From positions 1-36,156 of the forward strand of contig CANQDI010000003.1 in the NCBI GenBank assembly GCA_947591575.1: a stretch of 36,156 nt of DNA. Direction: 5' to 3'. Within the stretch, counting starts at the first letter, position 1. Each line of letters begins with the position of its first letter. The position numbers and the translations under genes were made by a program. Below the pieces are notes generated by a model. That model saw only the letters and a list, made by a program, of their open reading frames with translations. It was not told where the DNA came from and did not search any database. This document shows positions 15,292 to 24,431 of the stretch, piece by piece. This DNA is from an uncultured Bacilli bacterium. GTDB lineage: Bacteria > Bacillota_I > Bacilli_A > RF39 > UBA660.

Positions 15292-16471
15292 TCGATTGTT
15301 CTACAGCTTTTAATCCTACAAGTGTTTCAGATTCTAGGTAATTGAGGGTAGCTCCTCCTCCTGTTGATAAATGATATAATTCTTTCTCCAAATGATTCTT
15401 CATAGCACAAGCAACTGTATCTCCTCCACCAATAATTGTTCGAATTTGTTCTTTTTTTGATGCAAGATATGTAAGAAGCTCTTGGGTTCCTTTTTGATAA
15501 GATGAAAGTTCATAGGCTCCCATTGGACCATTCCAAAGAACCGTTTTAGCATCTTGTAATTGATTTTTAAAAATTTGAATCGTTTGTGGACCAATATCAA
15601 GTCCCATATCATCTATTTCCAATTTTGTAATATCTTTATAAGCAGGAGATCCATCTTTCCATTCTTTTGAAACAGCAAGATCCACGGGCAAAATGATTTT
15701 ATCTTTATATTTTTTTAACATTTTTTTACAAAAATCAAGTGAATCTTCTTCCTTCATAGAAGAACCCATAAAATATCCTTCTGCCTCTAAAAAAGGAAAA
15801 GCCATTCCTCCGCCTATTAAAATCCGATCACATTTTGGTGCAAATTTTTCAATCACACCAATTTTATCTTTTACTTTAGCTCCTCCTAAAATAACAATAA
15901 ATGGTTTCTTAGGACAAAAAACAGTATGTAATCTTTCTATTTCTTTTTCGACTAAAAAACCAATTCCACTAGGTAATAATTTTGAAATACCTACATTCGA
16001 TGCATGAGCACGATGCATAGTACCAAAAGCATCGTTAATAAAAACATCTCCTAAACTTGCCCAAAATTGTGCAAGAGAAGGATCATTCCCACTTTCTTTT
16101 TTACCATCTAAATCTTCAAATCTTGTATTTTCAAGAAGCAAGATTTCTTTTGCTTTTAATTGATTGACTGCATCTTCTACTTTTTTTCCAACACAAGCAT
16201 CTACAAAAATGACTTTTTGCTGCAACAATTGTTCTAATCGTTTAGCAACAGGTGCTAAAGTTTTTCCTTCTTTATCACTTTCTTCTTTCACTTTTCCAAG
16301 ATGGGATAATAAAATGACTTTTGCTTGATGAGAAATGGCATATTGAATGGTTTCCATTGCACCCTTAATCCTTGTATCATCTATAATCTTTCCATCTTGC
16401 ATAGGAACATTAAAGTCACAACGAATCAAAACTTTTTTATCTTGTATGTTAAAATCTCGTATTGTTTTCAT
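15278..16471 (-). CDS. pgk: Phosphoglycerate kinase
   Basis: It makes ATP from 1,3-bisphosphoglycerate. At 397 residues it has the normal length. Visible signatures: LIRCDFNVPMQDG at the N-terminus (substrate-binding Asp and Asn), LLSHLGK, ENTRF, HRAHAS, GGAKVKDKI, the hinge region VLWNGPMGAYE, and the nucleotide-site IIGGGDTVACA near the C-terminus. A GGAGG site precedes ATG by 5 bases. It begins a run of five genes with overlapping or touching ends reaching tpiA, and is separated from gap by a terminator. Confidence 0.97.
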   Translation of the reverse strand: MKTIRDFNIQDKKVLIRCDFNVPMQDGKIIDDTRIKGAMETIQYAISHQAKVILLSHLGKVKEESDKEGKTLAPVAKRLEQLLQQKVIFVDACVGKKVEDAVNQLKAKEILLLENTRFEDLDGKKESGNDPSLAQFWASLGDVFINDAFGTMHRAHASNVGISKLLPSGIGFLVEKEIERLHTVFCPKKPFIVILGGAKVKDKIGVIEKFAPKCDRILIGGGMAFPFLEAEGYFMGSSMKEEDSLDFCKKMLKKYKDKIILPVDLAVSKEWKDGSPAYKDITKLEIDDMGLDIGPQTIQIFKNQLQDAKTVLWNGPMGAYELSSYQKGTQELLTYLASKKEQIRTIIGGGDTVACAMKNHLEKELYHLSTGGGATLNYLESETLVGLKAVEQSNANH

Positions 16472-16512
16472 ATAGCCTCCACTTTACATCCATTATAACA
16501 GCTTTTGAGCAA

Positions 16513-16535
16513 GAAAAAAAGAGCTTGTTGCTCTT
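16513..16535 (-). terminator. Terminator of the gap gene
   Basis: In minus-strand RNA, AAGAGC-AACAA-GCUCUU is followed by a U run. Arms are 16530-16535 and 16519-16524. It overlaps the gap stop codon (16534-16536) and may only partly stop transcription into pgk. Confidence 0.8.
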
Positions 16536-17541
16536 ACCTTATTTCAAGCCAATATTTTGCAGTACGAAGCATCTGTGCAGAATAACCCATTTCATTATCA
16601 TACCAAGCAACGACTTTGACAAGTTGCTTTCCTTCTACTTCAGATACTGACGTTAAAAGACTATCGACTAATGAACCACAATGCTCTCCAATAATGTCAC
16701 TTGATACAATAGGATCTTCTGTATACATTAATGTCTCATTTGTATTGTTTTTGAATGCATCATTAACTTCTTCGACAGTAACATTCTTCCCCAATTTTAA
16801 TACCAAATCAACAACAGATCCTGTTGTCACTGGAACTCTCATAGCAGTTCCTTCTAATTTTCCATCTAATTGAGGAAGGACTTTTCCAATTGCACTTGCA
16901 GCCCCTGTCGATGCTGGAATAATATTTGCACTCGCAGCACGACCACGTCTTGAATAAATTCCCTTTTTGTGTGCGACATCTAACGTTGCTTGATCATTTG
17001 TATAAGCATGTACTGTTGTCATAAATCCTTGCAATACACCAAATGTTTCATCTAATACTTTTAATACAGGAGCTAGGCAATTCGTGGTACAAGATGCAGC
17101 TGAAATAATATCTTCACTACCATCCAAATCCTCGTGATTGACATTGTATACGATAGTTTTCATGTCTCCTTTTGCAGGAGCTGAAATAATCACTTTCTTT
17201 GCGCCAGCATCAATATGTGCTTTGGCTTTATCGTAACTTGTAAAAAATCCTGTACATTCCATGACAACATCAATATCCATCTCTTTCCATGGAAGGAGAG
17301 AAGGATCCTTTTCAGAAAGAACCTTAATAGTACGGTTTCCAACGACAATTCCTTCATCATTAAAAGAAATCTCATCTTTTCGATAACTTCTATGAGAAGT
17401 ATCATATTTCAGTAAGTAAGCTAGTTCTTCTGCATTCGTTAAATCATTAATGGCAACTACTTCAAAAGAAGCATCTTCTTCCATCAAACGAAATAAAATT
17501 CTACCAATTCTTCCAAAACCATTCAATGCAACTCTAATCAT
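16534..17541 (-). CDS. gap: Glyceraldehyde-3-phosphate dehydrogenase, glycolytic NAD type
   Basis: It oxidises glyceraldehyde 3-phosphate to 1,3-bisphosphoglycerate, feeding pgk directly downstream. The 335 residues show the Rossmann start VALNGFGRIGR, Asp near 33 in AINDLTN (NAD preference), the catalytic Cys in ASCTTNCLAP, the catalytic His in TTVHAYTNDQ, RRGRAAS and the C-terminal WYDNEMGYS. It has its own promoter and a terminator between it and pgk, so it may be expressed both alone and with the pgk operon by read-through. Confidence 0.97.
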   Translation of the reverse strand: MIRVALNGFGRIGRILFRLMEEDASFEVVAINDLTNAEELAYLLKYDTSHRSYRKDEISFNDEGIVVGNRTIKVLSEKDPSLLPWKEMDIDVVMECTGFFTSYDKAKAHIDAGAKKVIISAPAKGDMKTIVYNVNHEDLDGSEDIISAASCTTNCLAPVLKVLDETFGVLQGFMTTVHAYTNDQATLDVAHKKGIYSRRGRAASANIIPASTGAASAIGKVLPQLDGKLEGTAMRVPVTTGSVVDLVLKLGKNVTVEEVNDAFKNNTNETLMYTEDPIVSSDIIGEHCGSLVDSLLTSVSEVEGKQLVKVVAWYDNEMGYSAQMLRTAKYWLEIR

Positions 17542-17564
17542 TTTTATCTTTTCCTTTCTATTTT

Positions 17565-17593
17565 ACTATAACAAATAAAATTCATCTTGTCGA
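17565..17593 (-). promoter_or_regulatory. Promoter of gap
   Basis: In minus-strand sense TCGACA (17588-17593) and TATAGT (17565-17570) are separated by 17 bases, each close to consensus, 23 bases upstream of the gap ATG. Confidence 0.6.
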
Positions 17594-17615
17594 TTCCTCC
17601 TACAATTCTTTACAA

Positions 17616-19274
17616 TTATTTTGCATTAAAGTAACTTCCTCCAATAAATTCTCTCAAAATCGAATCATCCGGAATATCCTCTGATGAAATAGGTAAAATA
17701 AAGTGAAGAATATTTAGTAATCTTTTGGCCTCTTCATAATAAGGTGAATCTTCTCGAATTGAATATAAAAGAGGTTCTACATATGTTTTTAAAACACCCA
17801 GTTCATATATCAATTCTGTATTAAAAATGACATCTGCTTCATCCTGATATGGAAAGATATTTTGTTCTTCTCCATTTCGAACATTAGGCCATGTAGCAAG
17901 CGTTTTTTCAATAGAATATCCTCTTGTTCTATTATCTCTTATCATTCTTCTTAAAAGGCGATTATCTGTTGTAGAAAAACGATTTTGATTATCAATTCTT
18001 AATTCTGTTAAAGCAGATAAGTAAATTTTATATTTACAAACACGAGGAAGGTTTGTAAGAAGTGTGTCATTTAAGGCATGAATTCCTTCGATTAAAAGAA
18101 TATCATTCTTTCCCAGCTGTATCTTACTTTTAAATTCTTTTTTTCCTGTGTAAAAATTATAGGTTGGAATGAGCACTTCCTCTCCTTTAAATAATCTTTC
18201 GATTTGTTCATCAAACAGTGAAATATCAAGAGCCTTGATGGTTTCAAAATCATATTCTCCTGATGATAGAGTTGGAGTCTCATCGCGATTTACAAAGTAA
18301 TCATCCATTGAAATCATTTTGGGATTTAGTCCAAAACTTTTTAAATACATACATAACTTACTTGTTGTTGTTGTTTTTCCACTAGAAGAAGGCCCTGCAA
18401 GCAAAACAATTTTTAATTTATCTTTCTTTGCATAAATATTTTTAGCAATTTCCAATAAACGGTTATTTTGAAGCGTCTCATCCATGCGTATTAATTCTTT
18501 TACTTTTCCAGTTGAAACAACTTCATTTAAATCAGCAATTGTTTCAATTCGTAAATTTTTCCCAAATTCTTTTGCTTCTTCAAATACATCAAACATCAAA
18601 GGATGATGCTTATAAGGCATGATTTTTTCAGATTGATAAACAGTGGGAAACTGTAAAACTAAGCCTTCTTCACTTACGTATGTAACGTCAAAATCTTTTA
18701 AAAGAGAAGTTTCAACTGGCATGTAATGATAAAAATAATTATATAGATTTTCAAGGCGATAAACGGTTACATAAGTATTGGTATTATACCGCATAATTTT
18801 TGCTTTAGCATGATCATTTATTTGTTCAAAATAACGAATTGCATCAATTCTTTCTACATTCATTTTCGTAATTTTAAGATTCTTTTCTACTAAGTCATTC
18901 ATCTGTTTTTTTATATCTTCTACTTTTCCTTGATCTAAAGAAAAATTTGTCTCGATATAAATTCCTTTATCAAGAGAATGTTCTACAACAATAGAGGCGT
19001 TTTTTCCATATAAATCTTTAATTGCTTTCAACAACAAAAAAGTTAATCCTGCAATGTGTGCTCTAGAACCAATCCGTGAAGTTAAATCAAAAAAGATAAT
19101 GAAAGAATCTTCATCGACACTGTCACTTAATTCATGATAAAATCCATTGACACTCGCAAGGAGAATTGGATAGCAAAATTTTTCCTGAAAAGATTTACTA
19201 ATTTCTAATAGAGTACTTCCTTTTGGAACTTCTATCATCTTATCTAATACTGTCACTTTAATGTTCTCAATCAC
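17616..19274 (-). CDS. Nucleoside (uridine-type) kinase fused to ThrRS-like TGS region
   Basis: This 552-residue fusion protein has a TGS-like domain at about 1-60 (KVTVLDKMIEVPKGSTLLEI). Residues 65-220 resemble the second additional domain of threonyl- and alanyl-tRNA synthetases. From about residue 285 there is a P-loop kinase of the uridine kinase/phosphoribulokinase family: Walker A LLAGPSSSGKTTTTSK, then SMDDYF, YDFETIKALD, ILLIEGIHAL and RMIRDNRTRGYS. This architecture is known across Firmicutes; its physiological substrate is not clearly settled. It starts at GTG (19274) behind AAGGTGAG, with an extended -10 promoter. It is monocistronic. Confidence 0.9.
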   Translation of the reverse strand: MIENIKVTVLDKMIEVPKGSTLLEISKSFQEKFCYPILLASVNGFYHELSDSVDEDSFIIFFDLTSRIGSRAHIAGLTFLLLKAIKDLYGKNASIVVEHSLDKGIYIETNFSLDQGKVEDIKKQMNDLVEKNLKITKMNVERIDAIRYFEQINDHAKAKIMRYNTNTYVTVYRLENLYNYFYHYMPVETSLLKDFDVTYVSEEGLVLQFPTVYQSEKIMPYKHHPLMFDVFEEAKEFGKNLRIETIADLNEVVSTGKVKELIRMDETLQNNRLLEIAKNIYAKKDKLKIVLLAGPSSSGKTTTTSKLCMYLKSFGLNPKMISMDDYFVNRDETPTLSSGEYDFETIKALDISLFDEQIERLFKGEEVLIPTYNFYTGKKEFKSKIQLGKNDILLIEGIHALNDTLLTNLPRVCKYKIYLSALTELRIDNQNRFSTTDNRLLRRMIRDNRTRGYSIEKTLATWPNVRNGEEQNIFPYQDEADVIFNTELIYELGVLKTYVEPLLYSIREDSPYYEEAKRLLNILHFILPISSEDIPDDSILREFIGGSYFNAK

Positions 19275-19301
19275 ATTCTCACCTTCTTACTCTTCTATAA
19301 T

Positions 19302-19310
19302 AGTATATCA
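19302..19310 (-). promoter_or_regulatory. Extended -10 element before the kinase gene
   Basis: The minus-strand TGATATACT lies 27 bases upstream of the GTG start. It is identical to elements before essC and the partial left-edge gene. No clear -35 is seen. Confidence 0.4.
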
Positions 19311-19428
19311 TACTCTTTCTTATTCTTCCTACTTTCTTTTCTCTTTTTATCAGTTTAAGAAAAATTTGTCATTTTTTTAAGGGTATCTTTTCAGATGATT
19401 CTTCCTAAAATATCAATAGGTGATAAAC

Positions 19429-20013
19429 ATGAGCTTAGTACCAATGATTATTGAAAAAGAAATACAAGGAGAAAGAAGTTACGATATTTTTTCGAGACTA
19501 TTAAAAGACCGCATTATTCTATTAACAGGAGAAATTAATGATTCGTTGGCAAATGTTGTCGTAGCACAACTTCTTTATTTAGATTCTATCAATCATGAAG
19601 ATATATCAATCTACATTAATTCTCCAGGAGGATCGATTACAGCCGGCATGGCCATTCATGATACTATGCAGTTTATTAAAAGTTCTGTATCAACTATCTG
19701 TATTGGTATTGCGGCATCGATGGCTGCCTTTCTCTTAGCAGCAGGAGAAAAGGGAAAACGTTTTTGTCTTCCGAATAGTGAAGTGATGATTCATCAACCC
19801 TTAGGAGGGGCAGAAGGACAAGCAACTGAAATTCAAATTGCGGCCAAACATATTTTAAGAATTAAAACAAAAATGAATCGAATGCTTGCAAAGAATACAG
19901 GAAAATCATTAAAAATCATTGAACAGGATACAGAAAGAGATTACTTTATGGAAGCAAATGAAGCGAAGGAGTATGGACTTATCGATTCTATTTTAGAAAA
20001 AAAGAAAGTTTAG
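19429..20013 (+). CDS. clpP: ClpP proteolytic subunit
   Basis: This is the serine peptidase chamber that works with Clp ATPases. It has 194 residues from the ATG at 19429. A GTG at 19420 is in frame but belongs to the AGGTGAT ribosome site. Triad: Ser in [12 protein letters not shown], His in VMIHQPLGG, Asp in [11 protein letters not shown]. The INSPGGSI strand and [12 protein letters not shown] region are also typical. Unlike most bacterial ClpP, the residue after SM is Ala rather than Gly, a mild variation. It is not next to clpX or clpB and stands alone on the plus strand with a terminator. Confidence 0.95.
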   Translation: MSLVPMIIEKEIQGERSYDIFSRLLKDRIILLTGEINDSLANVVVAQLLYLDSINHEDISIYINSPGGSITAGMAIHDTMQFIKSSVSTICIGIAASMAAFLLAAGEKGKRFCLPNSEVMIHQPLGGAEGQATEIQIAAKHILRIKTKMNRMLAKNTGKSLKIIEQDTERDYFMEANEAKEYGLIDSILEKKKV

Positions 20014-20027
20014 TACATATTAAAAAT

Positions 20028-20075
20028 AAAGAGGAAAAGATTCAAATAGAAATCAAAAAAAAGCCTCTTTTTTTT
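20028..20075 (+). terminator. Probable terminator of clpP
   Basis: AAAGAGG (20028-20034) pairs with CCTCTTT (20064-20070) and is followed by a T run. The 29-base A-rich loop is long, so confidence is moderate. A second pairing, AAGAAGC with GCTTCTT, lies just downstream (about 20089-20117). Confidence 0.55.
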
Positions 20076-20117
20076 ATTTTTAAGAGAAAAAGAAGCAATA
20101 TTTTTAAAATCGCTTCT

Positions 20118-20146
20118 TTGCACTATTCAATGAACTTTGCTATTTT
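20118..20146 (+). promoter_or_regulatory. Promoter of the adhesin-sortase operon
   Basis: TTGCAC (20118-20123) and TATTTT (20141-20146) are 17 bases apart, 27 bases before the start codon. An AAAGGAG ribosome site follows. Confidence 0.55.
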
Positions 20147-20173
20147 AGAAAACGTTAAGGAAAGGAGAAATGT

Positions 20174-21676
20174 ATGAAAAAAATATTATGGTTCTTAACG
20201 ACACTTTTAGGAATTGCCTGTTTTCATATTCCATCAGTTGAAGCACAAACCGCACAATTTTATGAAGCAGAGTATATTCCAAATGTTTATATTGTAAGGG
20301 AGAGAAATGGAGTAAGATATTATCAACAAGGAAGATTTTTTCGGAATACTGTAACACAAGAACTTGCTTATTGTTTACAACCTTTCTCTAGTTTTGATGC
20401 AAATGCAACTTATGATGTTCAAGAAAAGCTAGCGGCACTTGATGATGAAACAACGAATAAACTGAAGGCTGTTGTAGCTTTTGGTTATCCTTTTATTAAT
20501 AGTGATCCTGCTTATTACATAGCTACCCAACTTAAAATTTGGCAGATCTTAGAGCCTAATGATCAATTTTACTTTACAAAAGGTTTAAATGGACCTAAGA
20601 CAACGGATTATGACTATTTATTACGATTTATTGATAATACGATCAATGTCTATAATCAAACACCAGAATTTGCTAATCAAATCTATACAACCACTGTCAA
20701 TGGCGATGTTTCTTTAAATATGCCACTTAGTAATTATTATGAGGATATTATTGAAACAGAATTATCCTATGAAAGGCATTATGATACTGTTACTTTTAAA
20801 AACTTAAAAGCTGGAGATTATACAATTAAAGTGACAAGAAAATATCAAAATGTTTCCAATACACCCATGTTATTTTACTATCATCAAAACAGTCAATGGT
20901 TGATGAATCGTGGCCTTATTGAAGATAAACATTATACTTTTCAAATCAAGGTAGTTGATACTTCCATTCATGTAATAAAAGTTGATGCAGATACAAAGAC
21001 AAAGAAACCAAGTGGAGAAGCCTCTTTGCAAGGTGCTGTTTTTTCTCTTTATCAAGGAAAAGAAAAAATAGCAACAATTACATTTGATGAATCTTTAGAA
21101 GCAATGATTTCTGTTTCCAATAAAACAATCGATTACTTACCTTTTGGAACTTATACTTTAAAAGAAGAAAAGGCAGGGAAAGGATATTTATGTAATGATA
21201 AAGAAATTGAAATCACACTTGATGCAACACATCCCAATATTGAAATTGTCCTTGAAAATAAAGTGATACAAAATAAAGTTACCATTCAAAAATTTTATGG
21301 GACAAAGCAAATCATTAAAAGTGAAAGTAACGTTTTATTTGAAATTTATGACAAAGATGGAAATATCATAAAAACAATTATGACAGATCAAGATGGAAAA
21401 TGTATATTTTATTTACCTTTTGGCAAATATACCATTCATCAAAAAACAACTATAGAAGGATATCAAAAAGTAGAAGATTTTGATATAGAAGTGAAAGAAG
21501 ATCAAAAAGAACATCACTTTACATTATATGACCAAGAAATTCCTAAAGAAGAAAAGCCACAGGAACCAACCGTTGAAATTGAAGTTCCCGATACAAGTGC
21601 AAAAGCGATATCACCCTTTTTTATCATTGGAGCAATAGCAGGATTATCTTATGTCCAAAAGAAAAATAGGATGTAG
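20174..21676 (+). CDS. Wall-anchored surface protein with thioester and Cna-B domains
   Basis: This 500-residue exported protein has a signal peptide at 1-24 (cleavage after VEA). A thioester domain follows: Cys67 in AYCLQPF and Gln119 in ATQLKIWQ, the Cys and TQ-x-x pair that forms an intramolecular thioester able to bond covalently to host targets. Next are Cna-B (SpaA-like) domains at about 265-365 and 370-455, each with an LPFGTYT or LPFGKYT strand and a Lys near its start, suited to isopeptide cross-links. A Pro/Glu-rich spacer leads to the sorting signal VPDTS (471-475), a hydrophobic helix and the tail KKNRM. VPDTS departs from LPXTG and is presumably read by the sortase encoded directly downstream, whose gene overlaps by 26 bp. 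It is a likely adhesin. Confidence 0.88.
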   Translation: MKKILWFLTTLLGIACFHIPSVEAQTAQFYEAEYIPNVYIVRERNGVRYYQQGRFFRNTVTQELAYCLQPFSSFDANATYDVQEKLAALDDETTNKLKAVVAFGYPFINSDPAYYIATQLKIWQILEPNDQFYFTKGLNGPKTTDYDYLLRFIDNTINVYNQTPEFANQIYTTTVNGDVSLNMPLSNYYEDIIETELSYERHYDTVTFKNLKAGDYTIKVTRKYQNVSNTPMLFYYHQNSQWLMNRGLIEDKHYTFQIKVVDTSIHVIKVDADTKTKKPSGEASLQGAVFSLYQGKEKIATITFDESLEAMISVSNKTIDYLPFGTYTLKEEKAGKGYLCNDKEIEITLDATHPNIEIVLENKVIQNKVTIQKFYGTKQIIKSESNVLFEIYDKDGNIIKTIMTDQDGKCIFYLPFGKYTIHQKTTIEGYQKVEDFDIEVKEDQKEHHFTLYDQEIPKEEKPQEPTVEIEVPDTSAKAISPFFIIGAIAGLSYVQKKNRM

Positions 21677-22217
21677 TCTTCTCATTCTTTTCCTTGTAGT
21701 AGGACTTAGTATATTTATAACAAGAAAAGAAGAAAACATGGTAACCACTGTTTTTTCTTCCTTTCAAGAAAGAATGAGTGTTGGAAGAAAAAAATTAGCA
21801 TTGAAAGAAGATACAGCAATTGGAAGTCTTTTAATTCCTAAAATTCATTTACAAAAAAAGCTCTATGCAGTGGAAGATAAGAGAAATACGATCTCACAAA
21901 ATGTTACAATATTAAAAGAATCTAATTATCCTGATCAAGAAGGAAGTACGCTTTATTTAGCTGCACATTCCGGAAATGCCAAGAATTCTTATTTTGAAAA
22001 ACTAGATCAATTAACTATTGGAGATTTCGTAGAAATACATTTTAAAAAGAACGTTTACACCTATCAAATTGATCAAATAGAAAGTCAAGTAAAAACAGGA
22101 AAAATTACGGTTCCTATTTCCGCTAAGAAACAACTGATTCTAACAACTTGTCATCCTAAAGAAAAAGATAAGCAATTAGTTTTAGTGGCTTATATCCAAA
22201 AAGAAACAGATTCTTAA
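21651..22217 (+). CDS. Sortase, dedicated to the upstream surface protein
   Basis: This 188-residue transpeptidase has an N-terminal membrane anchor (about 6-24), then the sortase barrel: IGSLLIPKIHL, catalytic His106 in LAAHSG and catalytic Cys167 in LTTCHPK. The Arg that normally follows the Cys by about eight residues is not found; Gln175 occupies that place (KDKQLVLVA), with Lys174 beside it. Compact size and motif spacing suggest class D or a related class. It overlaps the adhesin gene by 26 bp, so both proteins should be made together. The Arg change may mean altered chemistry, a shifted functional residue, or simply clade variation. Confidence 0.88.
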   Translation: MSKRKIGCSLLILFLVVGLSIFITRKEENMVTTVFSSFQERMSVGRKKLALKEDTAIGSLLIPKIHLQKKLYAVEDKRNTISQNVTILKESNYPDQEGSTLYLAAHSGNAKNSYFEKLDQLTIGDFVEIHFKKNVYTYQIDQIESQVKTGKITVPISAKKQLILTTCHPKEKDKQLVLVAYIQKETDS

Positions 22218-22232
22218 AGAGTCTGTTTCTTT
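22200..22232. terminator. Shared terminator holding both stop codons of convergent genes
   Basis: AAAGAAACAGA (22200-22210) and TCTGTTTCTTT (22222-22232) form a perfect 11-bp stem. The sortase stop lies in the loop (22215-22217) and the clpB stop (22231-22233) at the base of the right arm. Confidence 0.85.
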
Positions 22233-24324
22233 ATTGAATTTGAATTTCTCCGTTTTTCAAAGTGAATGTAATAATATCTCCATACTGTACTTTTCCTTCA
22301 ATGATTCTTCTTGCTAGTAAACTTTCGATTGTTTTACTAACTATTCGCTTTAAAGGACGAGCACCATATAAATGATCATAACCTTCCTCAACCAGTTTTT
22401 CTTTGACGCTATCTTCTAAATGTAGATGAATATCTCTATCTTGAAGTCGTATTTCTATGTCTTTTAAAATCTTCTCTAAAATTTGATACATGACTTCTTT
22501 AGACAGAGGATTAAATACAATTACTTCATCAATGCGGTTGATAAATTCAGGGCGAAATGTTTCTTTTAATTCTTGTAAAACTGCTTCTTTCTTTCCTTCT
22601 AAGATATGATCACTACCTAGATTAGAAGTCATAATAATAATTGTGTTTTTAAAATCAACGGTTCTTCCATTTGAATCTGTAATACGACCATCATCCAGAA
22701 TTTGTAAAAGTAAATTTAATACTTCAGGATGGGCTTTTTCAATTTCATCAAACAGCACAATACTATAGGGATTCCTTCGAACTGCTTCTGTTAACTGTCC
22801 TCCTTCTTCATAGCCAACATAGCCAGGAGGAGATCCAATCAAACGAGAAACACTAAATTTTTCCATATATTCACTCATATCAATTCGAACCATATGTTTT
22901 TCATCGTCAAATAAAGCATCGGCAAGGCTCCTTGCCACTTCTGTTTTTCCGACTCCTGTTGGTCCTAAAAAGATAAAGGAACCAATAGGACGATTTGGAT
23001 CTTTAATTCCACTACGAGATTTTAAGATTGCTTCACTGACTAAGTGAAGTGCCTCCGTTTGTCCAATCACTCTTTTTGAAAGTGTTTCCTCAAGATGCAA
23101 TAATTTTTCTTTTTCTCCACTTAATAATTTACTTAAAGGAATATGTGTCCATTTTGATATGACCGTACAAATATCTTCTTCACTGACGGTATCACTTAAA
23201 AGTTTTCTTTTATCATTTTCCTTTAAGGCTTGAAGCTCTTTTTCAAGTTTTGGAATTTCTCCATGACGAAGACGTGCTGCTTTTTCTAAATCATATTCAT
23301 TTTCTGCTTGCTCTAATTCAAAGCGTGTTTTTTCTAATTCTTGCTTTTTTTCTTTGATCTGATTTAAAATATCTTTTTCTTTTTGCCACGATGTATTCAA
23401 TGTCTTTTCTTGTTCTTTTAAAACAGTTAATTCTTTTTCAATTTCTTCTTTTCGTTTCATTGAAAGTGGATCCTTTTCTTTCTTAATTGCTTGCTGTTCA
23501 ATTTCTAGTTGCATAATTTTTCTTGTTAAACTATCAAGCTCATTTGGTACAGAATCCATTTGTACTCGAATCGTTGCACATGCTTCATCTACTAAATCGA
23601 TGGCCTTATCCGGTAAATAACGATCAGTAATATAACGATTTGATAGGGTTGCTGCTGCTACCAATGCTTTATCCTGAATAGAGACACCATGATGAATTTC
23701 AAAACGTTCTTTTAAGCCTCGTAGAATCGTAATTGTATCAACTACGGTTGGTTCGCTTACCTTTATTTTTTGAAAACGCCTTTCCAATGCACCATCTTTT
23801 TCAATATACTTACGGTATTCATTAAGAGTCGTTGCACCAATGACATGAATTTCTCCACGGGCAAGCATTGGTTTTAAAATATTGGAAGTATCCATAGCTC
23901 CCTCCATATTACCAGACCCTACAATTGTATGAATTTCATCGATAAATAAAATAATTTCTCCTTCACTCTTTTTAATTTCATTGAGAACATTTTTAAGTCG
24001 CTCTTCAAACTCACCACGGTACTTTGCTCCTGCTATTAAACTTGCCATATCAAGTTCCCAGATCATTTTATCTTTCAAACTATTCGGAACATCACCTTTT
24101 ACAATTCGAAGTGCTAATCCTTCTACAATAGCGGTTTTTCCAACACCAGGTTCTCCAATCAACACAGGATTATTTTTCGTTTTTCGAGAAAGAATACGTG
24201 TAATTGCTCTAATTTCTTCGTCACGGCCAATAACGGGATCAATTTTGCCATTTTTAACCGCGTCATTAATATTTCGACCATATTTTTCTAGTACTTTTTC
24301 TTCTTGTTCTTGATTTGGATACAT
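22231..24324 (-). CDS. clpB: ClpB-type disaggregase lacking the N-terminal domain
   Basis: This Hsp100 AAA+ unfoldase has 697 residues against about 860 for full ClpB. The missing part is the N-terminal substrate domain: the protein starts at the linker before the first ATPase ([20 protein letters not shown]). AAA1 has Walker [10 protein letters not shown] (Lys63) and Walker [11 protein letters not shown] coiled-coil middle domain at about 260-370 identifies it as ClpB-like rather than ClpA. AAA2 has GPTGVGKTE (near 452), [10 protein letters not shown] and the C-terminal YGARPLKR. No ClpP-binding loop (IGF/LGF type) is evident, so it should work with DnaK rather than ClpP. AGGAGG lies 9 bases before the ATG, so the short form is not an annotation artefact. 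A CIRCE-like operator overlaps its promoter. Confidence 0.93.
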   Translation of the reverse strand: MYPNQEQEEKVLEKYGRNINDAVKNGKIDPVIGRDEEIRAITRILSRKTKNNPVLIGEPGVGKTAIVEGLALRIVKGDVPNSLKDKMIWELDMASLIAGAKYRGEFEERLKNVLNEIKKSEGEIILFIDEIHTIVGSGNMEGAMDTSNILKPMLARGEIHVIGATTLNEYRKYIEKDGALERRFQKIKVSEPTVVDTITILRGLKERFEIHHGVSIQDKALVAAATLSNRYITDRYLPDKAIDLVDEACATIRVQMDSVPNELDSLTRKIMQLEIEQQAIKKEKDPLSMKRKEEIEKELTVLKEQEKTLNTSWQKEKDILNQIKEKKQELEKTRFELEQAENEYDLEKAARLRHGEIPKLEKELQALKENDKRKLLSDTVSEEDICTVISKWTHIPLSKLLSGEKEKLLHLEETLSKRVIGQTEALHLVSEAILKSRSGIKDPNRPIGSFIFLGPTGVGKTEVARSLADALFDDEKHMVRIDMSEYMEKFSVSRLIGSPPGYVGYEEGGQLTEAVRRNPYSIVLFDEIEKAHPEVLNLLLQILDDGRITDSNGRTVDFKNTIIIMTSNLGSDHILEGKKEAVLQELKETFRPEFINRIDEVIVFNPLSKEVMYQILEKILKDIEIRLQDRDIHLHLEDSVKEKLVEEGYDHLYGARPLKRIVSKTIESLLARRIIEGKVQYGDIITFTLKNGEIQIQ

Positions 24325-24347
24325 TATTTTTGCCTCCTTTTGTTCTT

Positions 24348-24388
24348 ATTATATGCAAAAATTAGCAAATGTCAATAGAGAGTGCTAA
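24348..24388 (-). promoter_or_regulatory. CIRCE-like HrcA operator overlapping the clpB promoter
   Basis: In minus-strand sense, TTAGCACTC (24380-24388), a 9-base spacer and ATTTGCTAA (24362-24370) match the CIRCE dyad TTAGCACTC-N9-GAGTGCTAA. The first half is perfect; the second keeps TGCTAA. The promoter is TTGACA (24370-24375) and TATAAT (24348-24353) with a 16-base spacer, and its -35 lies in the operator. Repression by HrcA and heat induction are the expected regulation. Confidence 0.8.
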
Positions 24389-24396
24389 AAAAGAAT

Positions 24397-24431
24397 AAAA
24401 AAAAGAAGACTTATTTGTTAGATAAGACTTC
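24397..24431 (-). terminator. Terminator of ctpA
   Basis: In minus-strand RNA, GAAGUCUUAU (24422-24431) pairs with AUAAGUCUUC (24405-24414) with one mismatch and a 7-base loop, then eight U. The ctpA stop codon lies in the 3' arm. Confidence 0.85.
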
